In this document: piece by piece, positions 8,354 to 16,208 of the stretch
Position numbering within the stretch: position 1 is the stretch's first letter
Layout: every line of letters starts with the position of its first letter
Assembly: GCF_002355375.1 (NCBI RefSeq)
Contig: NZ_AP017312.1
Location: forward strand, 2,063,001-2,127,000
Length of the DNA stretch: 64,000 bases
From: Aneurinibacillus soli
GTDB lineage: Bacteria > Bacillota > Bacilli > Aneurinibacillales > Aneurinibacillaceae
Direction of reading: 5' to 3'
The notes under the pieces: generated by a model
Databases searched by the model: none
Told to the model about the DNA's origin: nothing
The model's input: the letters and a program-made list of their open reading frames with translations, nothing else
Made by a program: the position numbers and the translations under genes

Positions 8354-9220
8354 ATGACTTGGCAGCGTTTGCGTCCATTTGTATTTATTACAATTGGTGG
8401 ATTTTTGTATTCGATTGCTGTGAATTTGTTTTTTGTCAGCAATAAGCTTGCGCAAGGGGGCGTCACCGGGATTTCGCTTCTGTTGCATTACATGTTTAAT
8501 ACCCCGGTTGGGTTGTTTATTATCCTGTTGAATATCCCGGTCTTTATTCTCGGATATATTATACTCGGTAAAGGATTTTTGTTGCGCAGTGCTTATGGGA
8601 TGATTGCTGTATCGGTTCTGATCGATGTGACAGCATCATGGAAAGTTCCACCGCTTGAGAACGTTATCCTCGCTCCACTATATGGCGGCATTATTGCCGG
8701 AATCGGGATGGGGCTTGTGTTCCGTGTAGGTGGTACATTAGGTGGCGGTGATATTATCGCACGAGTGTTACAACAAAAGTTTCACAACATTGATCTTGGT
8801 AAGTTTTTGTTCGGGATTGATTTTACGATCATCGCGATTTCTGCGCTTGTGGTGACGGTAGAGAAAGCGATGCTTACCATTGTGGCGGTGTACGTTGCCT
8901 CTCGTGTCGTGGATCTCATTCTGTCTGGCTCTCAGAAGCAGCGAAGTGTCATTATTATTTCTAGCAAGCCGGATGAGATTACGGCACAGATTCACCAGCA
9001 TTTGGTGCGTGGTGTGACCATGTTGCATTCGATGGGTGGCTATTCACGTCGGGAAGGAGAAGTGCTGCTTGTCGTCGTGCAGTTGTATGAAATGGATCGG
9101 TTGCGCCGCATTGTCAGTGAGGTAGATGAGCGAGCCTTTATTTTGGCGTTCGAGGCTAAGGAAGTACAGGGAGAAGGATTTAGCTTTCCATCTCCTGCTA
9201 GACAGCATCTTGAACCATAG
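8354..9220 (+). CDS. YitT family integral membrane protein (DUF161 + DUF2179)
   Basis: A 288-residue protein with five or six N-terminal membrane helices. The glycine-rich signatures AQGGVTGISLLLHY and FRVGGTLGGGDIIARVLQQ define the YitT/DUF161 fold. A C-terminal cytoplasmic DUF2179 domain of about 80 residues follows (SVIIISSKPDEI...RGVTMLHSMGGYSRREGEVLLVVV). The biochemical role of the family is not settled. ATG at 8354 is preferred because GGGGGGA lies about 11 bases before it; ATG at 8336 has no ribosome site. The terminator after it is also the left end of the second composite repeat. Confidence 0.92.
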   Translation: MTWQRLRPFVFITIGGFLYSIAVNLFFVSNKLAQGGVTGISLLLHYMFNTPVGLFIILLNIPVFILGYIILGKGFLLRSAYGMIAVSVLIDVTASWKVPPLENVILAPLYGGIIAGIGMGLVFRVGGTLGGGDIIARVLQQKFHNIDLGKFLFGIDFTIIAISALVVTVEKAMLTIVAVYVASRVVDLILSGSQKQRSVIIISSKPDEITAQIHQHLVRGVTMLHSMGGYSRREGEVLLVVVQLYEMDRLRRIVSEVDERAFILAFEAKEVQGEGFSFPSPARQHLEP

Positions 9221-9235
9221 CATTACACAAAAAAA

Positions 9236-9286
9236 CGAGGCTGTCCCGAAAGTCAGAACATGACGAACGGGGTAGCCTCGTTTTTC
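9236..9286 (+). terminator. YitT gene terminator / left terminus of composite repeat copy 2
   Basis: CGAGGCTGTCCC (9236-9247) pairs with GGGGTAGCCTCG (9269-9280) followed by TTTTT. The terminator sequence doubles as the terminal inverted repeat of the element. Confidence 0.8.
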
Positions 9287-9303
9287 TTAGTGGAGGTTTT
9301 TTT

Positions 9304-9534
9304 CAAAGTGTGGAGGAGGAGCAGGATCGGGCGGGGCCTCGTCACTTCGGTACGCTCGCTACGGAGTGGAGACTGTCCGCTCCAGGTGCCAGACGAACTC
9401 GCCCACAAAACATGCCCACGATGTATGTGCATCGAAGCATTGTGGGCAAAAGCCCGTTCGTCTGCCTCCTTTCGCTGGGGAGTCGCGTACAGGCGTTCCG
9501 TTGCCCCGCCCGATCCCGCTCCTAACACACTTTG
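9304..9534 (-). repeat. Dispersed hairpin repeat, copy D (full length)
   Basis: The outer stem is almost perfect: CAAAGTGTG...GGATCGGGCGGGGC against its complement at the other end. Relative to copy A, GTGGGG/CCCCAC has become GCGGGG/CCCCGC and AGCGAAC/GTTCGCT has become ACGAAC/GTTCGT, both compensated. The loop carries a small extra stem CGATG/CATCG. Confidence 0.85.
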
Positions 9535-9661
9535 GTTAAACATCATCAAGCAATATCAAGAGGTTGAGCCTTGCTATGCAGGTGAAAAATAAGGAAGCCG
9601 TCTTTCAAAAAGTCAGTGGCTATCGAGCAAATCCATTCTGGCGGCGAGAGTTTTTTGTAAA

Positions 9662-9810
9662 CCAAAACGTTGTGCGGGGAGTGGGAGAAGGGATAAGCAA
9701 GAGAGCGCCTGTACGCGCCTGCTCCCGGAGCGGACAGTCCTAGCTTCCCCGCAAGCGTACCGAAGCGAACGGATTATCCCTTCTCCCACTCCCTCACCAC
9801 CACACGTTGT
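9662..9810 (+). repeat. Dispersed hairpin repeat, copy E (short form)
   Basis: It has the same ends and outer stem as copy B (CCAAAACGTTGTG, GGAGTGGGAGAAGGGATAA). After GCGCCTGCTC it jumps straight to CCGGAGCGGACAGTC, so about 90 bp of the central arm is missing. This looks like a clean deletion of the inner hairpin. Confidence 0.8.
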
Positions 9811-9893
9811 CGATTCTACAAAAATAGGCTACCCCGTTCGCCATGTTCTGGCTTTTAGGATAGCCTCCTTGTGTGGAAATCTAGCTAAAACTT

Positions 9894-10550
9894 TTAATTC
9901 GTTCTTTTCTCTTCTTCCCTCTGTACCACTTTGGGGTGTCGAAGAGGTACAGAAGGGATATTGTCGGGAGTTGGAAGTATAATGAAACGCCGAACAATCG
10001 GGATATGTGGTACAATCCGGTAGGCCAGCTTACGAATCGGGAGACGCATGGTAATCATGCCGGCCATAATGCCGATCAACGCTCCCGCTACTACATCAAG
10101 CGGATAATGAACGCCTACATAGATGCGCGAATACGACATAATCAGTGCACATGGCAGTGCCCACCAGAGCGTACGCGGGAATAATCGGTATAGAACATAC
10201 ATAGAAACAAAAGAAGAGACCGCATGACCGGATGGGAAGGAATGAGAGATCGGCAACTCAACAAGCTGGCGAACTGTATCCTCCACAAGTGGTGGACGAG
10301 GTCTTGAAATGAGCGGTTTAAAAATATTTTCGAGAACGCCACCGATACCGATCCCGACAAGCAAGGTTACACCTGGACGAAGGCCCAGTCTGCGGCGCTG
10401 CCAGAGAAGAACAAACGCGACGATAAACCAGAAAATTCCTTTGTCACTAATGCGAGTAGCGAGTATCATAAGTGGATCAAGAACAGGGCTATACAGTTGT
10501 GTGTTCAGCCAGTAAAAAAGCCATCTGTCAAACGAAAGTAATGCGTCCAT
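9894..10550 (-). CDS. PAP2-family membrane phosphatase
   Basis: A 218-residue polytopic protein with the three acid-phosphatase signatures: KPLISRPRP (K-x6-RP), PSGH in SHSFPSGHAVSSF, and SRIYVGVHYPLDVVAG (SR-x5-H-x3-D). Five or six membrane helices surround them. Such enzymes dephosphorylate undecaprenyl pyrophosphate or phosphatidylglycerol phosphate at the outer face of the membrane; which one applies here is not evident. The ATG at 10550 has GAGGTGG about ten bases upstream. The C-terminus is a short basic and polar tail (VQREEEKRTN). Confidence 0.92.
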   Translation of the reverse strand: MDALLSFDRWLFYWLNTQLYSPVLDPLMILATRISDKGIFWFIVAFVLLWQRRRLGLRPGVTLLVGIGIGGVLENIFKPLISRPRPPLVEDTVRQLVELPISHSFPSGHAVSSFVSMYVLYRLFPRTLWWALPCALIMSYSRIYVGVHYPLDVVAGALIGIMAGMITMRLPIRKLAYRIVPHIPIVRRFIILPTPDNIPSVPLRHPKVVQREEEKRTN

Positions 10551-10641
10551 TTGTATATACCACCTCTAAAAATCAGAAAAAATGTGCTGGTAGATAAATA
10601 AAACGTTCTTGTTTTTCTTGATAAATGCGATAAGATAAAGG

Positions 10642-11841
10642 ATGACAGATTTTGCTCGGAAAGTAAAGAAGACTAATGGGAGAGGGAGACGTCTGGTGTT
10701 ATATCCTAATTCGAAACAATTGGAACGTGTAAGCAAGCGGCGTTCATTCTCGCCTGCGACTCTCTGGCAGAGAGCTCTTGCAAAGCGTTGGATTCGTTCC
10801 ATGGTATTTGTCACATATGGCTTTGTTGTACTGTTGATGTGTGCGCTTGGCTGGTTTTACTTTACCAAGCAAGGGACACATGTGCGCGGGATCGTAGCAG
10901 AGGCGGTCTATACATCGAAACAAACAAAATACACCTGGCTCCTTGTTGGACAAAGCGGGGTAGAAAAAATTAAAGAGAGCTTCCTTCGCCAGGCAGAAGA
11001 AAACTACCTTGCCAAACAGAATATGAGCTTGGTAAAGGTGGCGACGCCTCCAAGCTCTGAACTTGTGCCATCGCAGCTTGTACGCGTAGAAGATATTAAA
11101 GGGGAAAACTACGTCGGCAAGATTATGTACGTCAAAGATCCACGCTACATTCATGTAGTGGCAAGTAATAACCCGGGCGGTGAGAAGCTAAGCAACATGG
11201 CGATACGCCACAATTCGCTCGCTGCGATTAATGGCGGGGGGTTCTTCCTGGCGGATAAGCAAGCGAGCATGAGTGGACCGGAATATGAGAACATCGACTA
11301 TATCATGGAGCCACTAGGCATTGTGATGAGTGAAGGGAAGCTAGTTGAAGGTACGAACCAGCCAACGAATGATATTGTTGGTTTTACTAATCGCGGTGTG
11401 CTAATCAGCGGTCGTTACACATCTGAAGAGATGAATAAGCTCGGTGTGCGAGAAGCGGTTAGTTTCTTGCCGCGTTTAATTGTGAATGGCAAACGGATGA
11501 TTACGGAGAATGACGGAGGATGGGGAGTAGGACCGCGTACGGCAATTGCCCAGAAGGCTGATGGAACCGTGATGTTTCTCGTGATTGATGGTCGTGCAAT
11601 TCACAGCTTTGGTGCCACCTTGCGCGATGTGCAGGAAGAACTGCTTGCGCGTGGTGCGGTGAATGCTGTAAATCTAGATGGCGGATCTTCATCTGGTATG
11701 TATTACAAGGGCAAGCTCATTACTACACCATCCGGCATACATGGAGAGAAACCGCTGCCGAATGCATTCGTGGTATATAATCCAGAAGCAGAACCAGACG
11801 GCGTAGCCGCTGCGATGGAACAGGGCAAGCCGCGTTCATAA
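10642..11841 (+). CDS. Phosphodiester glycosidase (NAGPA-domain) family protein
   Basis: A 399-residue, single-pass membrane protein. A basic N-terminus is followed by a transmembrane helix (about 52-75, MVFVTYGFVVLLMCALGWFYF), a linker, and a NAGPA-type domain (about 170-385) with the hallmark NGGGFF, GVGPRTAIAQKADGTVMFLVIDGR and AVNLDGGSSSGMYYKGKLI. The family hydrolyses phosphodiester-linked sugars, probably in exopolysaccharide or wall turnover. The start is uncertain: ATG 10642 has an overlapping AAAGG, while in-frame GTG 10696 has GAGGGAGA six bases upstream and would remove 18 residues. Confidence 0.88.
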   Translation: MTDFARKVKKTNGRGRRLVLYPNSKQLERVSKRRSFSPATLWQRALAKRWIRSMVFVTYGFVVLLMCALGWFYFTKQGTHVRGIVAEAVYTSKQTKYTWLLVGQSGVEKIKESFLRQAEENYLAKQNMSLVKVATPPSSELVPSQLVRVEDIKGENYVGKIMYVKDPRYIHVVASNNPGGEKLSNMAIRHNSLAAINGGGFFLADKQASMSGPEYENIDYIMEPLGIVMSEGKLVEGTNQPTNDIVGFTNRGVLISGRYTSEEMNKLGVREAVSFLPRLIVNGKRMITENDGGWGVGPRTAIAQKADGTVMFLVIDGRAIHSFGATLRDVQEELLARGAVNAVNLDGGSSSGMYYKGKLITTPSGIHGEKPLPNAFVVYNPEAEPDGVAAAMEQGKPRS

Positions 11842-11879
11842 AAAAACGGGTGGGCATTCGTGCTCCCACTCGTTTTTTT
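11841..11879. terminator. Bidirectional terminator
   Basis: AAAAAACGGGTGGGCAT pairs with GTGCTCCCACTCGTTTTTTT. It serves the glycosidase gene and the convergent YjfB-like gene. Confidence 0.85.
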
Positions 11880-11890
11880 GTTTCTGGCAT

Positions 11891-12067
11891 TTAAATCTTC
11901 AGGTCAAGACTTTGGCCGATATGGGGCGTAACGCTTTGCTCCATAAGCTGAATCATCTCCGTGCTCTGGGCAGTTTGTGTGTCCATCGCTTTTTTCAGAA
12001 CCGATACACCGACCTGATTGGACAGGGAAGCCGACGATAGCGAGGTAGACAGTGCAGCAATATCCAT
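11891..12067 (-). CDS. YjfB family putative motility protein (58 aa)
   Basis: The product begins MDIAALSTSLSSASLSNQVGVSVLKKAMD and ends SVTPHIGQSLDLKI, the characteristic layout of the YjfB/putative motility protein family, which is often found in flagellated bacilli with no defined mechanism. The ATG at 12067 follows AGAGGTGAT; the longer frame to 12190 has no ribosome site. It is divergent from rarD. Confidence 0.85.
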   Translation of the reverse strand: MDIAALSTSLSSASLSNQVGVSVLKKAMDTQTAQSTEMIQLMEQSVTPHIGQSLDLKI

Positions 12068-12157
12068 ATGATCACCTCTTTTCGCTGAAATGGTTGGATA
12101 CGTGCGTACACTATACATATCGTCAGAAAATCGGACAAACCAAAGGGGAAAATAAAA

Positions 12158-13108
12158 ATGAATACAGTAGGAGAGAAAAAAAGTACACATTCTGTCCGGA
12201 CTGGTATCGCATATGCAGCCGCAGCATATGTTACGTGGGGGCTTCTCCCCCTGTACTGGAAGCTGCTAAAAAGCGTTCCACCTGGTCAGATTCTGGCACA
12301 CCGGATTATCTGGTCATTTTTGTTTACGCTTATTCTACTTGTTATCTGGAAACGGGGCGCTGCATTGAGGCAGGCGCTGACAAGTTGGAAGACGCTATTT
12401 GTGATGCTTTTGTGCGGTGTGCTTATTAGTGGCAACTGGTTTATTTATATATGGGCAATCAATCATGATCATATTGTCGAAACGAGTCTTGGATATTATA
12501 TCAATCCGTTGTTCAGTGTATTACTGGGAATGCTTGTCTTAAAAGAGCGGATGAATATCTGGCAGCAAGCCGCGCTGCTTTTAGCTGCCTGCGGTGTGAC
12601 GATTCTTGCTGTACAGTATGGCAAAATCCCATGGGTTGCGCTGGCACTCACTTTTTCATTCGGTCTGTATGGACTGGCCAAAAAGCTGCTCGCATCGATT
12701 GATTCTACTGTCGGCTTAGCACTTGAGACACTGTCGGTTATGCCGGTAGCACTCGGATACGTTCTGCTGACTGAAGCAAGGGGAGACGGTGTATTTGGGC
12801 AGGCTTCGCCTGTTGAGACGCTTCTTTTGATCGGGGGTGGAGTTGTTACAGCGTTCCCGCTGCTCTGGTTTGCCCAGGGGTCAAAGACGGTGCCATTGTC
12901 CACGATGGGATTTGTGCAGTATATATCTCCGACGATCACACTTGCGTTGGGCGTATTTTTGTTCCATGAACCGTTTACGACTGTGCATTTGGTTAGCTTC
13001 TCTTTTATCTGGAGTGGGCTCGCGTTATATTCATTGTCCTATACGCCGTGGCTTACGCGTTTAGCTGCCTCACATTCGGTAAAAGAAGAGAAAAATGTCT
13101 CGAGATAG
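12158..13108 (+). CDS. rarD: RarD-type EamA family transporter
   Basis: A 316-residue protein with about ten membrane helices. The start AYAAAAYVTWGLLPLYWKLLKSVPPGQILAHRIIWSFLF is diagnostic of RarD, the chloramphenicol-sensitive-protein branch of the drug/metabolite exporter superfamily. The mid-protein INHDHIVETSLGYYINPLFSVLLG and the late VPLSTMGFVQYISPTITLALGVFLF agree. The natural substrate is unknown. ATG at 12158 has AAAGGGGAA upstream. A strong terminator shared with the following convergent gene closes it. Confidence 0.93.
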   Translation: MNTVGEKKSTHSVRTGIAYAAAAYVTWGLLPLYWKLLKSVPPGQILAHRIIWSFLFTLILLVIWKRGAALRQALTSWKTLFVMLLCGVLISGNWFIYIWAINHDHIVETSLGYYINPLFSVLLGMLVLKERMNIWQQAALLLAACGVTILAVQYGKIPWVALALTFSFGLYGLAKKLLASIDSTVGLALETLSVMPVALGYVLLTEARGDGVFGQASPVETLLLIGGGVVTAFPLLWFAQGSKTVPLSTMGFVQYISPTITLALGVFLFHEPFTTVHLVSFSFIWSGLALYSLSYTPWLTRLAASHSVKEEKNVSR

Positions 13109-13116
13109 GTGTAAAG

Positions 13117-13162
13117 AAAGCAGCGGATTTTGGGCAGATGCTCTGAAATCCGCTGCTTTTTT
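13117..13162. terminator. Bidirectional terminator
   Basis: AAAGCAGCGGATTT pairs with AAATCCGCTGCTTTTTT. It lies between rarD and the convergent C-terminal part of the cortex hydrolase gene. Confidence 0.85.
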
Positions 13163-13170
13163 GAAGAGGG

Positions 13171-13611
13171 CTACAATTTTTTGACGGTAAACATATCTTG
13201 CAGTACAAGCCAGTTCTGAGGAAATTCGTTGCCAAGGACCCAGTAGCTAAATCCGCGCAGGCCAAGGCGTGCTCCGAGTAAATAGCGAGCACGGATACTG
13301 CGTGCGTCCTCGAACCAGACGACGTGCTCTGCACCGTCTTTATCATAATAGTGGAAGTAGGGTGCTTGGTCTTTCTGGTCATAGGAAATGGCTGCGTTAT
13401 TCGTAAGTGCGATTTCAAGCGCCTGCTGTGGGCTTACACTGCGTGCCCAGCGGCCTGGCTGATAGGGGAGCGTCCAGTCATAGCCATACAAGTTTATGCC
13501 CATCATGATTTTATGCGGTGGGATTTGTGAGACAGCGAAGCGGAGAACTTTCTCGACTTCACCGATAGGGGAGACAGCACGTGGTGGGCCTCCATACCTT
13601 ATAACAGGCAC
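13171..13611 (-). pseudogene. 3' part of interrupted spore cortex hydrolase gene (YaaH/SleL-like GH18)
   Basis: The real gene segment runs from about 13584 to the stop at 13171. It encodes the C-terminal third of a glycoside hydrolase 18 domain (PRAVSPIGEVEKVL, KIMMGINLYGYDWTLPY, HVVWFEDARSI, GLRGFSYWVLGNEFPQNW). This is the family that contains the spore cortex-lytic N-acetylglucosaminidases YaaH and SleL. The first nine residues (MPVIRYGGP) are from the inserted DNA. The missing N-terminal part is at 18557-19423 on the same strand. Joining the parts at the shared GTGGT core restores an ORF of about 425 codons, the length of B. subtilis YaaH. The gene is therefore better seen as split than as dead. 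Confidence 0.88.
13576..13590. other. Left attachment junction of the intervening element
   Basis: The plus strand reads AGCACGTGGTGGGCC. The GTGGT core (13581-13585) is shared with the right junction. The bases to the left continue the hydrolase coding frame; those to the right are element DNA. Confidence 0.7.
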
Positions 13612-13642
13612 TCCTAAAAATAAATTTATTCTTGCCTGTTAT
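13601..13642. promoter_or_regulatory. Perfect 10-bp inverted repeat beside the left junction
   Basis: ATAACAGGCA (13601-13610) and TGCCTGTTAT (13633-13642) are exact complements 22 bases apart. They sit about 20 bp inside the element and overlap the -35 box of the csp promoter. This could be a recombinase or directionality-factor arm site, or an operator for csp. Confidence 0.5.
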
Positions 13643-13660
13643 TCTGGAACAAGATATGCT
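13632..13660 (+). promoter_or_regulatory. Probable promoter of the cold-shock gene
   Basis: TTGCCT (13632-13637) and TATGCT (13655-13660) have a 17-base spacer. Transcription would start about 150 bases before the csp start codon, leaving a long leader as is usual for cold-shock genes. Confidence 0.5.
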
Positions 13661-13697
13661 ATACTGCATATAGAAGTTAATTATATAAGCGTAGAAT

Positions 13698-13765
13698 AAT
13701 TCACGTGTTATCAGGGACTATGTTTCTCAGTGTATATGTGGTTCCTGATAATATGTGAATTTTTA
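13698..13765 (+). promoter_or_regulatory. Long hairpin with T-tract in the csp leader
   Basis: Bases 13698-13718 (AATTCACGTGTTATCAGGGAC) pair with 13741-13761 (ending ATGTGAATT) through 21 positions including G-T pairs, followed by five T. It resembles an intrinsic terminator placed inside the leader, so it may act as an attenuator or temperature-responsive structure. Confidence 0.6.
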
Positions 13766-13820
13766 TTTTCTACGGTAAATATAAGAAGCATATTATATTA
13801 TAATTTTTGGAGGTTCTATC

Positions 13821-14021
13821 ATGAACACAGGTACAGTAAAATGGTTTAATGCAGACAAAGGTTTCGGTTTCATCGAACGCGAAGGTGGAGATGACGTATT
13901 CGTTCATTTCTCAGCGATCACTGGAGAAGGCTTTAAATCTCTTGAAGAAGGCCAACGCGTAAGCTTTGACATCGTTCAAGGCAACCGTGGCGACCAAGCT
14001 GCAAACGTTACAAAATTATAA
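13821..14021 (+). CDS. Cold-shock domain protein (66 aa)
   Basis: A single cold-shock OB fold: [17 protein letters not shown] contains RNP1 (KGFGFIE), and VFVHFS is RNP2; the chain ends ANVTKL. It has the full family length of 66 residues. CspA-type proteins bind single-stranded RNA and DNA and melt mRNA structure. ATG has TTTTGGAGG upstream. Its place inside the intervening element is unusual. A CarD-type gene lies in convergent orientation next to it. Confidence 0.95.
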   Translation: MNTGTVKWFNADKGFGFIEREGGDDVFVHFSAITGEGFKSLEEGQRVSFDIVQGNRGDQAANVTKL

Positions 14022-14051
14022 GATCAGACTTCTATTGCAAAATAGATACAG

Positions 14052-14085
14052 AAGCTGCTGGCACATGATGTCAGCAGCTTTTTTA
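14052..14085 (+). terminator. csp terminator
   Basis: AAGCTGCTG pairs with CAGCAGCTT and is followed by TTTTTT. Confidence 0.88.
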
Positions 14086-14090
14086 TTCAT

Positions 14091-14114
14091 AAAAAAATAG
14101 CCTATAGGCTATTT
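14091..14114 (-). terminator. Terminator of the CarD-family gene
   Basis: AAATAGCCTATAGGCTATTT is a perfect palindrome, followed on the minus strand by a run of T. Confidence 0.7.
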
Positions 14115-14127
14115 GGTTCATGCTTCG

Positions 14128-14604
14128 TTATTCTGTTTCATCGTCTAACAAATGTTTGGCCTCGGCTTCTGTTACTCCGTTCACCAGCACAAGCTCGCTA
14201 ATTAAAATTTTTTTTGCGCTGTCGAGCATTTTCTTCTCACTTGAATTCAGCGCTTTTTCCTGCCTTCTTCGCATTAAATCCCGAACGACTTCAGCGCATT
14301 CGCACGTAGTTCCTGTACGCATTTTATCCATGTTTAAGCGGTAGCGCTGACTCCAAGGAAGCGATGTGTCGGGCTGTCCGTTATGAAAAGTATCGAGCAC
14401 ATTTTCCATCGTACTTTGGTCTACAACCAGGCGAATGCCAAGAGCGGATACTTTGCCTACAGGCACAAGTAGCTGCATACTGCCAATCGACATGTGTATC
14501 ACATAGTAGTTCTCTTTCTCCCCAAGGATTTCTTTTTCTTCTATTGCTTCGATTATGCCAGCACCATGCATCGGGTACACAACCTTATCACCAACCTGAA
14601 ACAA
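14128..14604 (-). CDS. CarD-family transcription regulator (YdeB-like)
   Basis: A 158-residue protein. The N-terminal FQVGDKVVYPMHGAGIIEAIEEKEILGEKENYYVI is the CarD/CdnL-TRCF RNA polymerase-interaction domain that binds the beta subunit. The C-terminal helical part carries WSQRYRLNMDKMRTG and NSSEKKMLDSAKKILISEL, as in B. subtilis YdeB. The family stabilises open promoter complexes. I chose the TTG at 14604 (MFQVGD) because GGGAGGTGG lies five bases before it. It is cargo of the intervening element, convergent with csp. Confidence 0.92.
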   Translation of the reverse strand: MFQVGDKVVYPMHGAGIIEAIEEKEILGEKENYYVIHMSIGSMQLLVPVGKVSALGIRLVVDQSTMENVLDTFHNGQPDTSLPWSQRYRLNMDKMRTGTTCECAEVVRDLMRRRQEKALNSSEKKMLDSAKKILISELVLVNGVTEAEAKHLLDDETE

Positions 14605-14725
14605 CAAATCCACCTCCCAATAGACTATCCAATTTAAGAATAACATAGATAGTGAGTATTAGCAAAAATAAAATAATATCATAAATAAATAAATTGAGTC
14701 AATAATTTTATGAAAATAAGTGGAA

Positions 14726-16195
14726 TCAGTTAAAGGTGAGTTCGATAATCTCTACCTGCTTATTTTTGCGGTTTTTGCGCTGCTCATCAGGTAAGTTCAC
14801 GATCATTCGTTTCACTAATAAGTATACGATATGCTTCTTCTCTTCCGGGGTGGCATACGGCCATATGCGCCGTGTGTTCGTAATAATCTCGATTAACTCT
14901 TCTTGAGACAGTGACATCTCCTGTACACCGTAGGATTTGAGCTTTTGCTTGATGCTGGCTTCTTGTTCTTGCAGTTTTCCAACCCCCTCACGCAATTCCT
15001 CAAGTTCGATCAACCCTTCCGAGAAGGCGATTTGCAGTCGCTTGCGCCGATTATTCATTTTCTTTACCTCGGCTTCTAAACGATCTTGCTCAGAGCGTTC
15101 TTTTTTGTGCGATGACTTTTGTGTTGTTTTAGCAACAGTCGAATACGAATCTGTGATCTGATCCAATCTCTCTGTAAATGCTTCCTCAACGAAGTAGTCG
15201 GTTAGAGCAGGACAATTGCATTTTTTGAACTTTACATTCTGACATAAATATTGCCGAATGACGTATCCACTTTTTTTGCTAACGGTATGACCTACCATAC
15301 TGCCCCCGCATCGAGCGCAGCGAAGAAGGCCGGAGAAAACATACGTGGATGAAACCTGACGGGGATGCATGGATCGTTTGCGCTGCATAATAAGCTGCAC
15401 CTGTTCAAACGTTTCTTTCTCGATGATAGCTGGGTAGACACCTTCAAGCAAAATCCAGTCTTTAGAGGCATTTAGCTTGGTCCCGTCTCCATAGTCTTTA
15501 TAATTCCATCGTAGAGCGCCATAATAAGCAGGGTTGTTGAGAATATCAAAAATCGCGGTGCGTTTAAACTCATTGCCTTTTTTAGTGCGGTAGCCCAGTT
15601 GGTTGCATTCTACAGCGATTGAGACCATGCCAGTACCTTGTAGATAGCGGTCATATATAAAGCGGACAACAACGGCTTCTTTTTCATTTATGACAAGTTT
15701 TTGATTGACTAGCTCAAAGCCAAATGGAGGAGGGCCGCCAGGGCGTCGTTCTTGACGTGCCATTTGCTCCATACCGAAGCGAACACGTTCTGCTAGGTTC
15801 TCCCTTTCCCATTGCGCTAACGCGGCTACAAGGGTCAAAAACAGGCGTCCAATCGCACTTGTCGTGTCGTATACTTCGGTTGCGGATTTGAACTTTACTC
15901 CGTGTTTCTCGAAGTCTTGCAGCAACTGGTACAAGTCCAATACAGAACGGGTGAGGCGATCGAGGCGGTATACGAGTACGATGTCAACTTTTCGATGGCT
16001 AATATCGTGCATCATGCGTTGTAACTCCGGGCGGTTCGTATCCTTGGCTGATACACCTTCTTCGATGTAGTAGTCGAATATATCCCAGTCCTGCGATTGA
16101 ACGTACTGAGTCAGCCGTGCCTTCTGGGCGGGTATCGAGAAGCCTTCTTTCGCTTGTTCATCTGTGGAAACGCGGACGTAAATTGCTACACGCAT
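14726..16195 (-). CDS. Large serine recombinase (site-specific integrase/excisionase)
   Basis: A 489-residue recombinase. Its N-terminal resolvase domain (1-150) has the catalytic Ser in YVRVSTDEQ (Ser10) and the LVYRLDRLTRS motif. It is followed by a recombinase domain (about 170-290, FGFELVNQKL...GYRTKKGNEFKRTAIFDILNNPAYYG), a zinc ribbon (RCARCGGSM...YLCQNVKFKKC), a coiled coil (about 370-430) and a C-terminal tail. Size and order match SpoIVCA-like and phage integrases, which cut and rejoin short att sites. It is the only recombinase in the element and is the likely excision enzyme. A sigma-E-like promoter lies upstream. The ribosome site is a run of seven G. Confidence 0.96.
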   Translation of the reverse strand: MRVAIYVRVSTDEQAKEGFSIPAQKARLTQYVQSQDWDIFDYYIEEGVSAKDTNRPELQRMMHDISHRKVDIVLVYRLDRLTRSVLDLYQLLQDFEKHGVKFKSATEVYDTTSAIGRLFLTLVAALAQWERENLAERVRFGMEQMARQERRPGGPPPFGFELVNQKLVINEKEAVVVRFIYDRYLQGTGMVSIAVECNQLGYRTKKGNEFKRTAIFDILNNPAYYGALRWNYKDYGDGTKLNASKDWILLEGVYPAIIEKETFEQVQLIMQRKRSMHPRQVSSTYVFSGLLRCARCGGSMVGHTVSKKSGYVIRQYLCQNVKFKKCNCPALTDYFVEEAFTERLDQITDSYSTVAKTTQKSSHKKERSEQDRLEAEVKKMNNRRKRLQIAFSEGLIELEELREGVGKLQEQEASIKQKLKSYGVQEMSLSQEELIEIITNTRRIWPYATPEEKKHIVYLLVKRMIVNLPDEQRKNRKNKQVEIIELTFN

Positions 16196-16199
16196 GATA

Positions 16200-16208
16200 G
16201 CCCCCCCG
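16200..16208 (-). promoter_or_regulatory. Poly-G ribosome binding site of the recombinase gene
   Basis: The Shine-Dalgarno element is GGGGGGG, five bases before the ATG. A homopolymer here could change length by slippage and alter translation. This is an observation, not proof of phase variation. Confidence 0.55.

Larger units (their letters stand above)
9238..9866. repeat. Composite repeat element with 41-bp terminal inverted repeats (copy 2)
   Basis: The left terminus (9238-9278) and the reverse complement of the right terminus (9826-9866) match at about 36 of 41 positions by eye, ending AGGCT...AGCCT. Inside are hairpin repeat D (minus, 9304-9534), a spacer shared with copy 1, and hairpin repeat E (plus, 9662-9810). 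No ORF with coding character is present, so this looks like a non-autonomous, MITE-like element. No target duplication could be shown. Confidence 0.8.
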
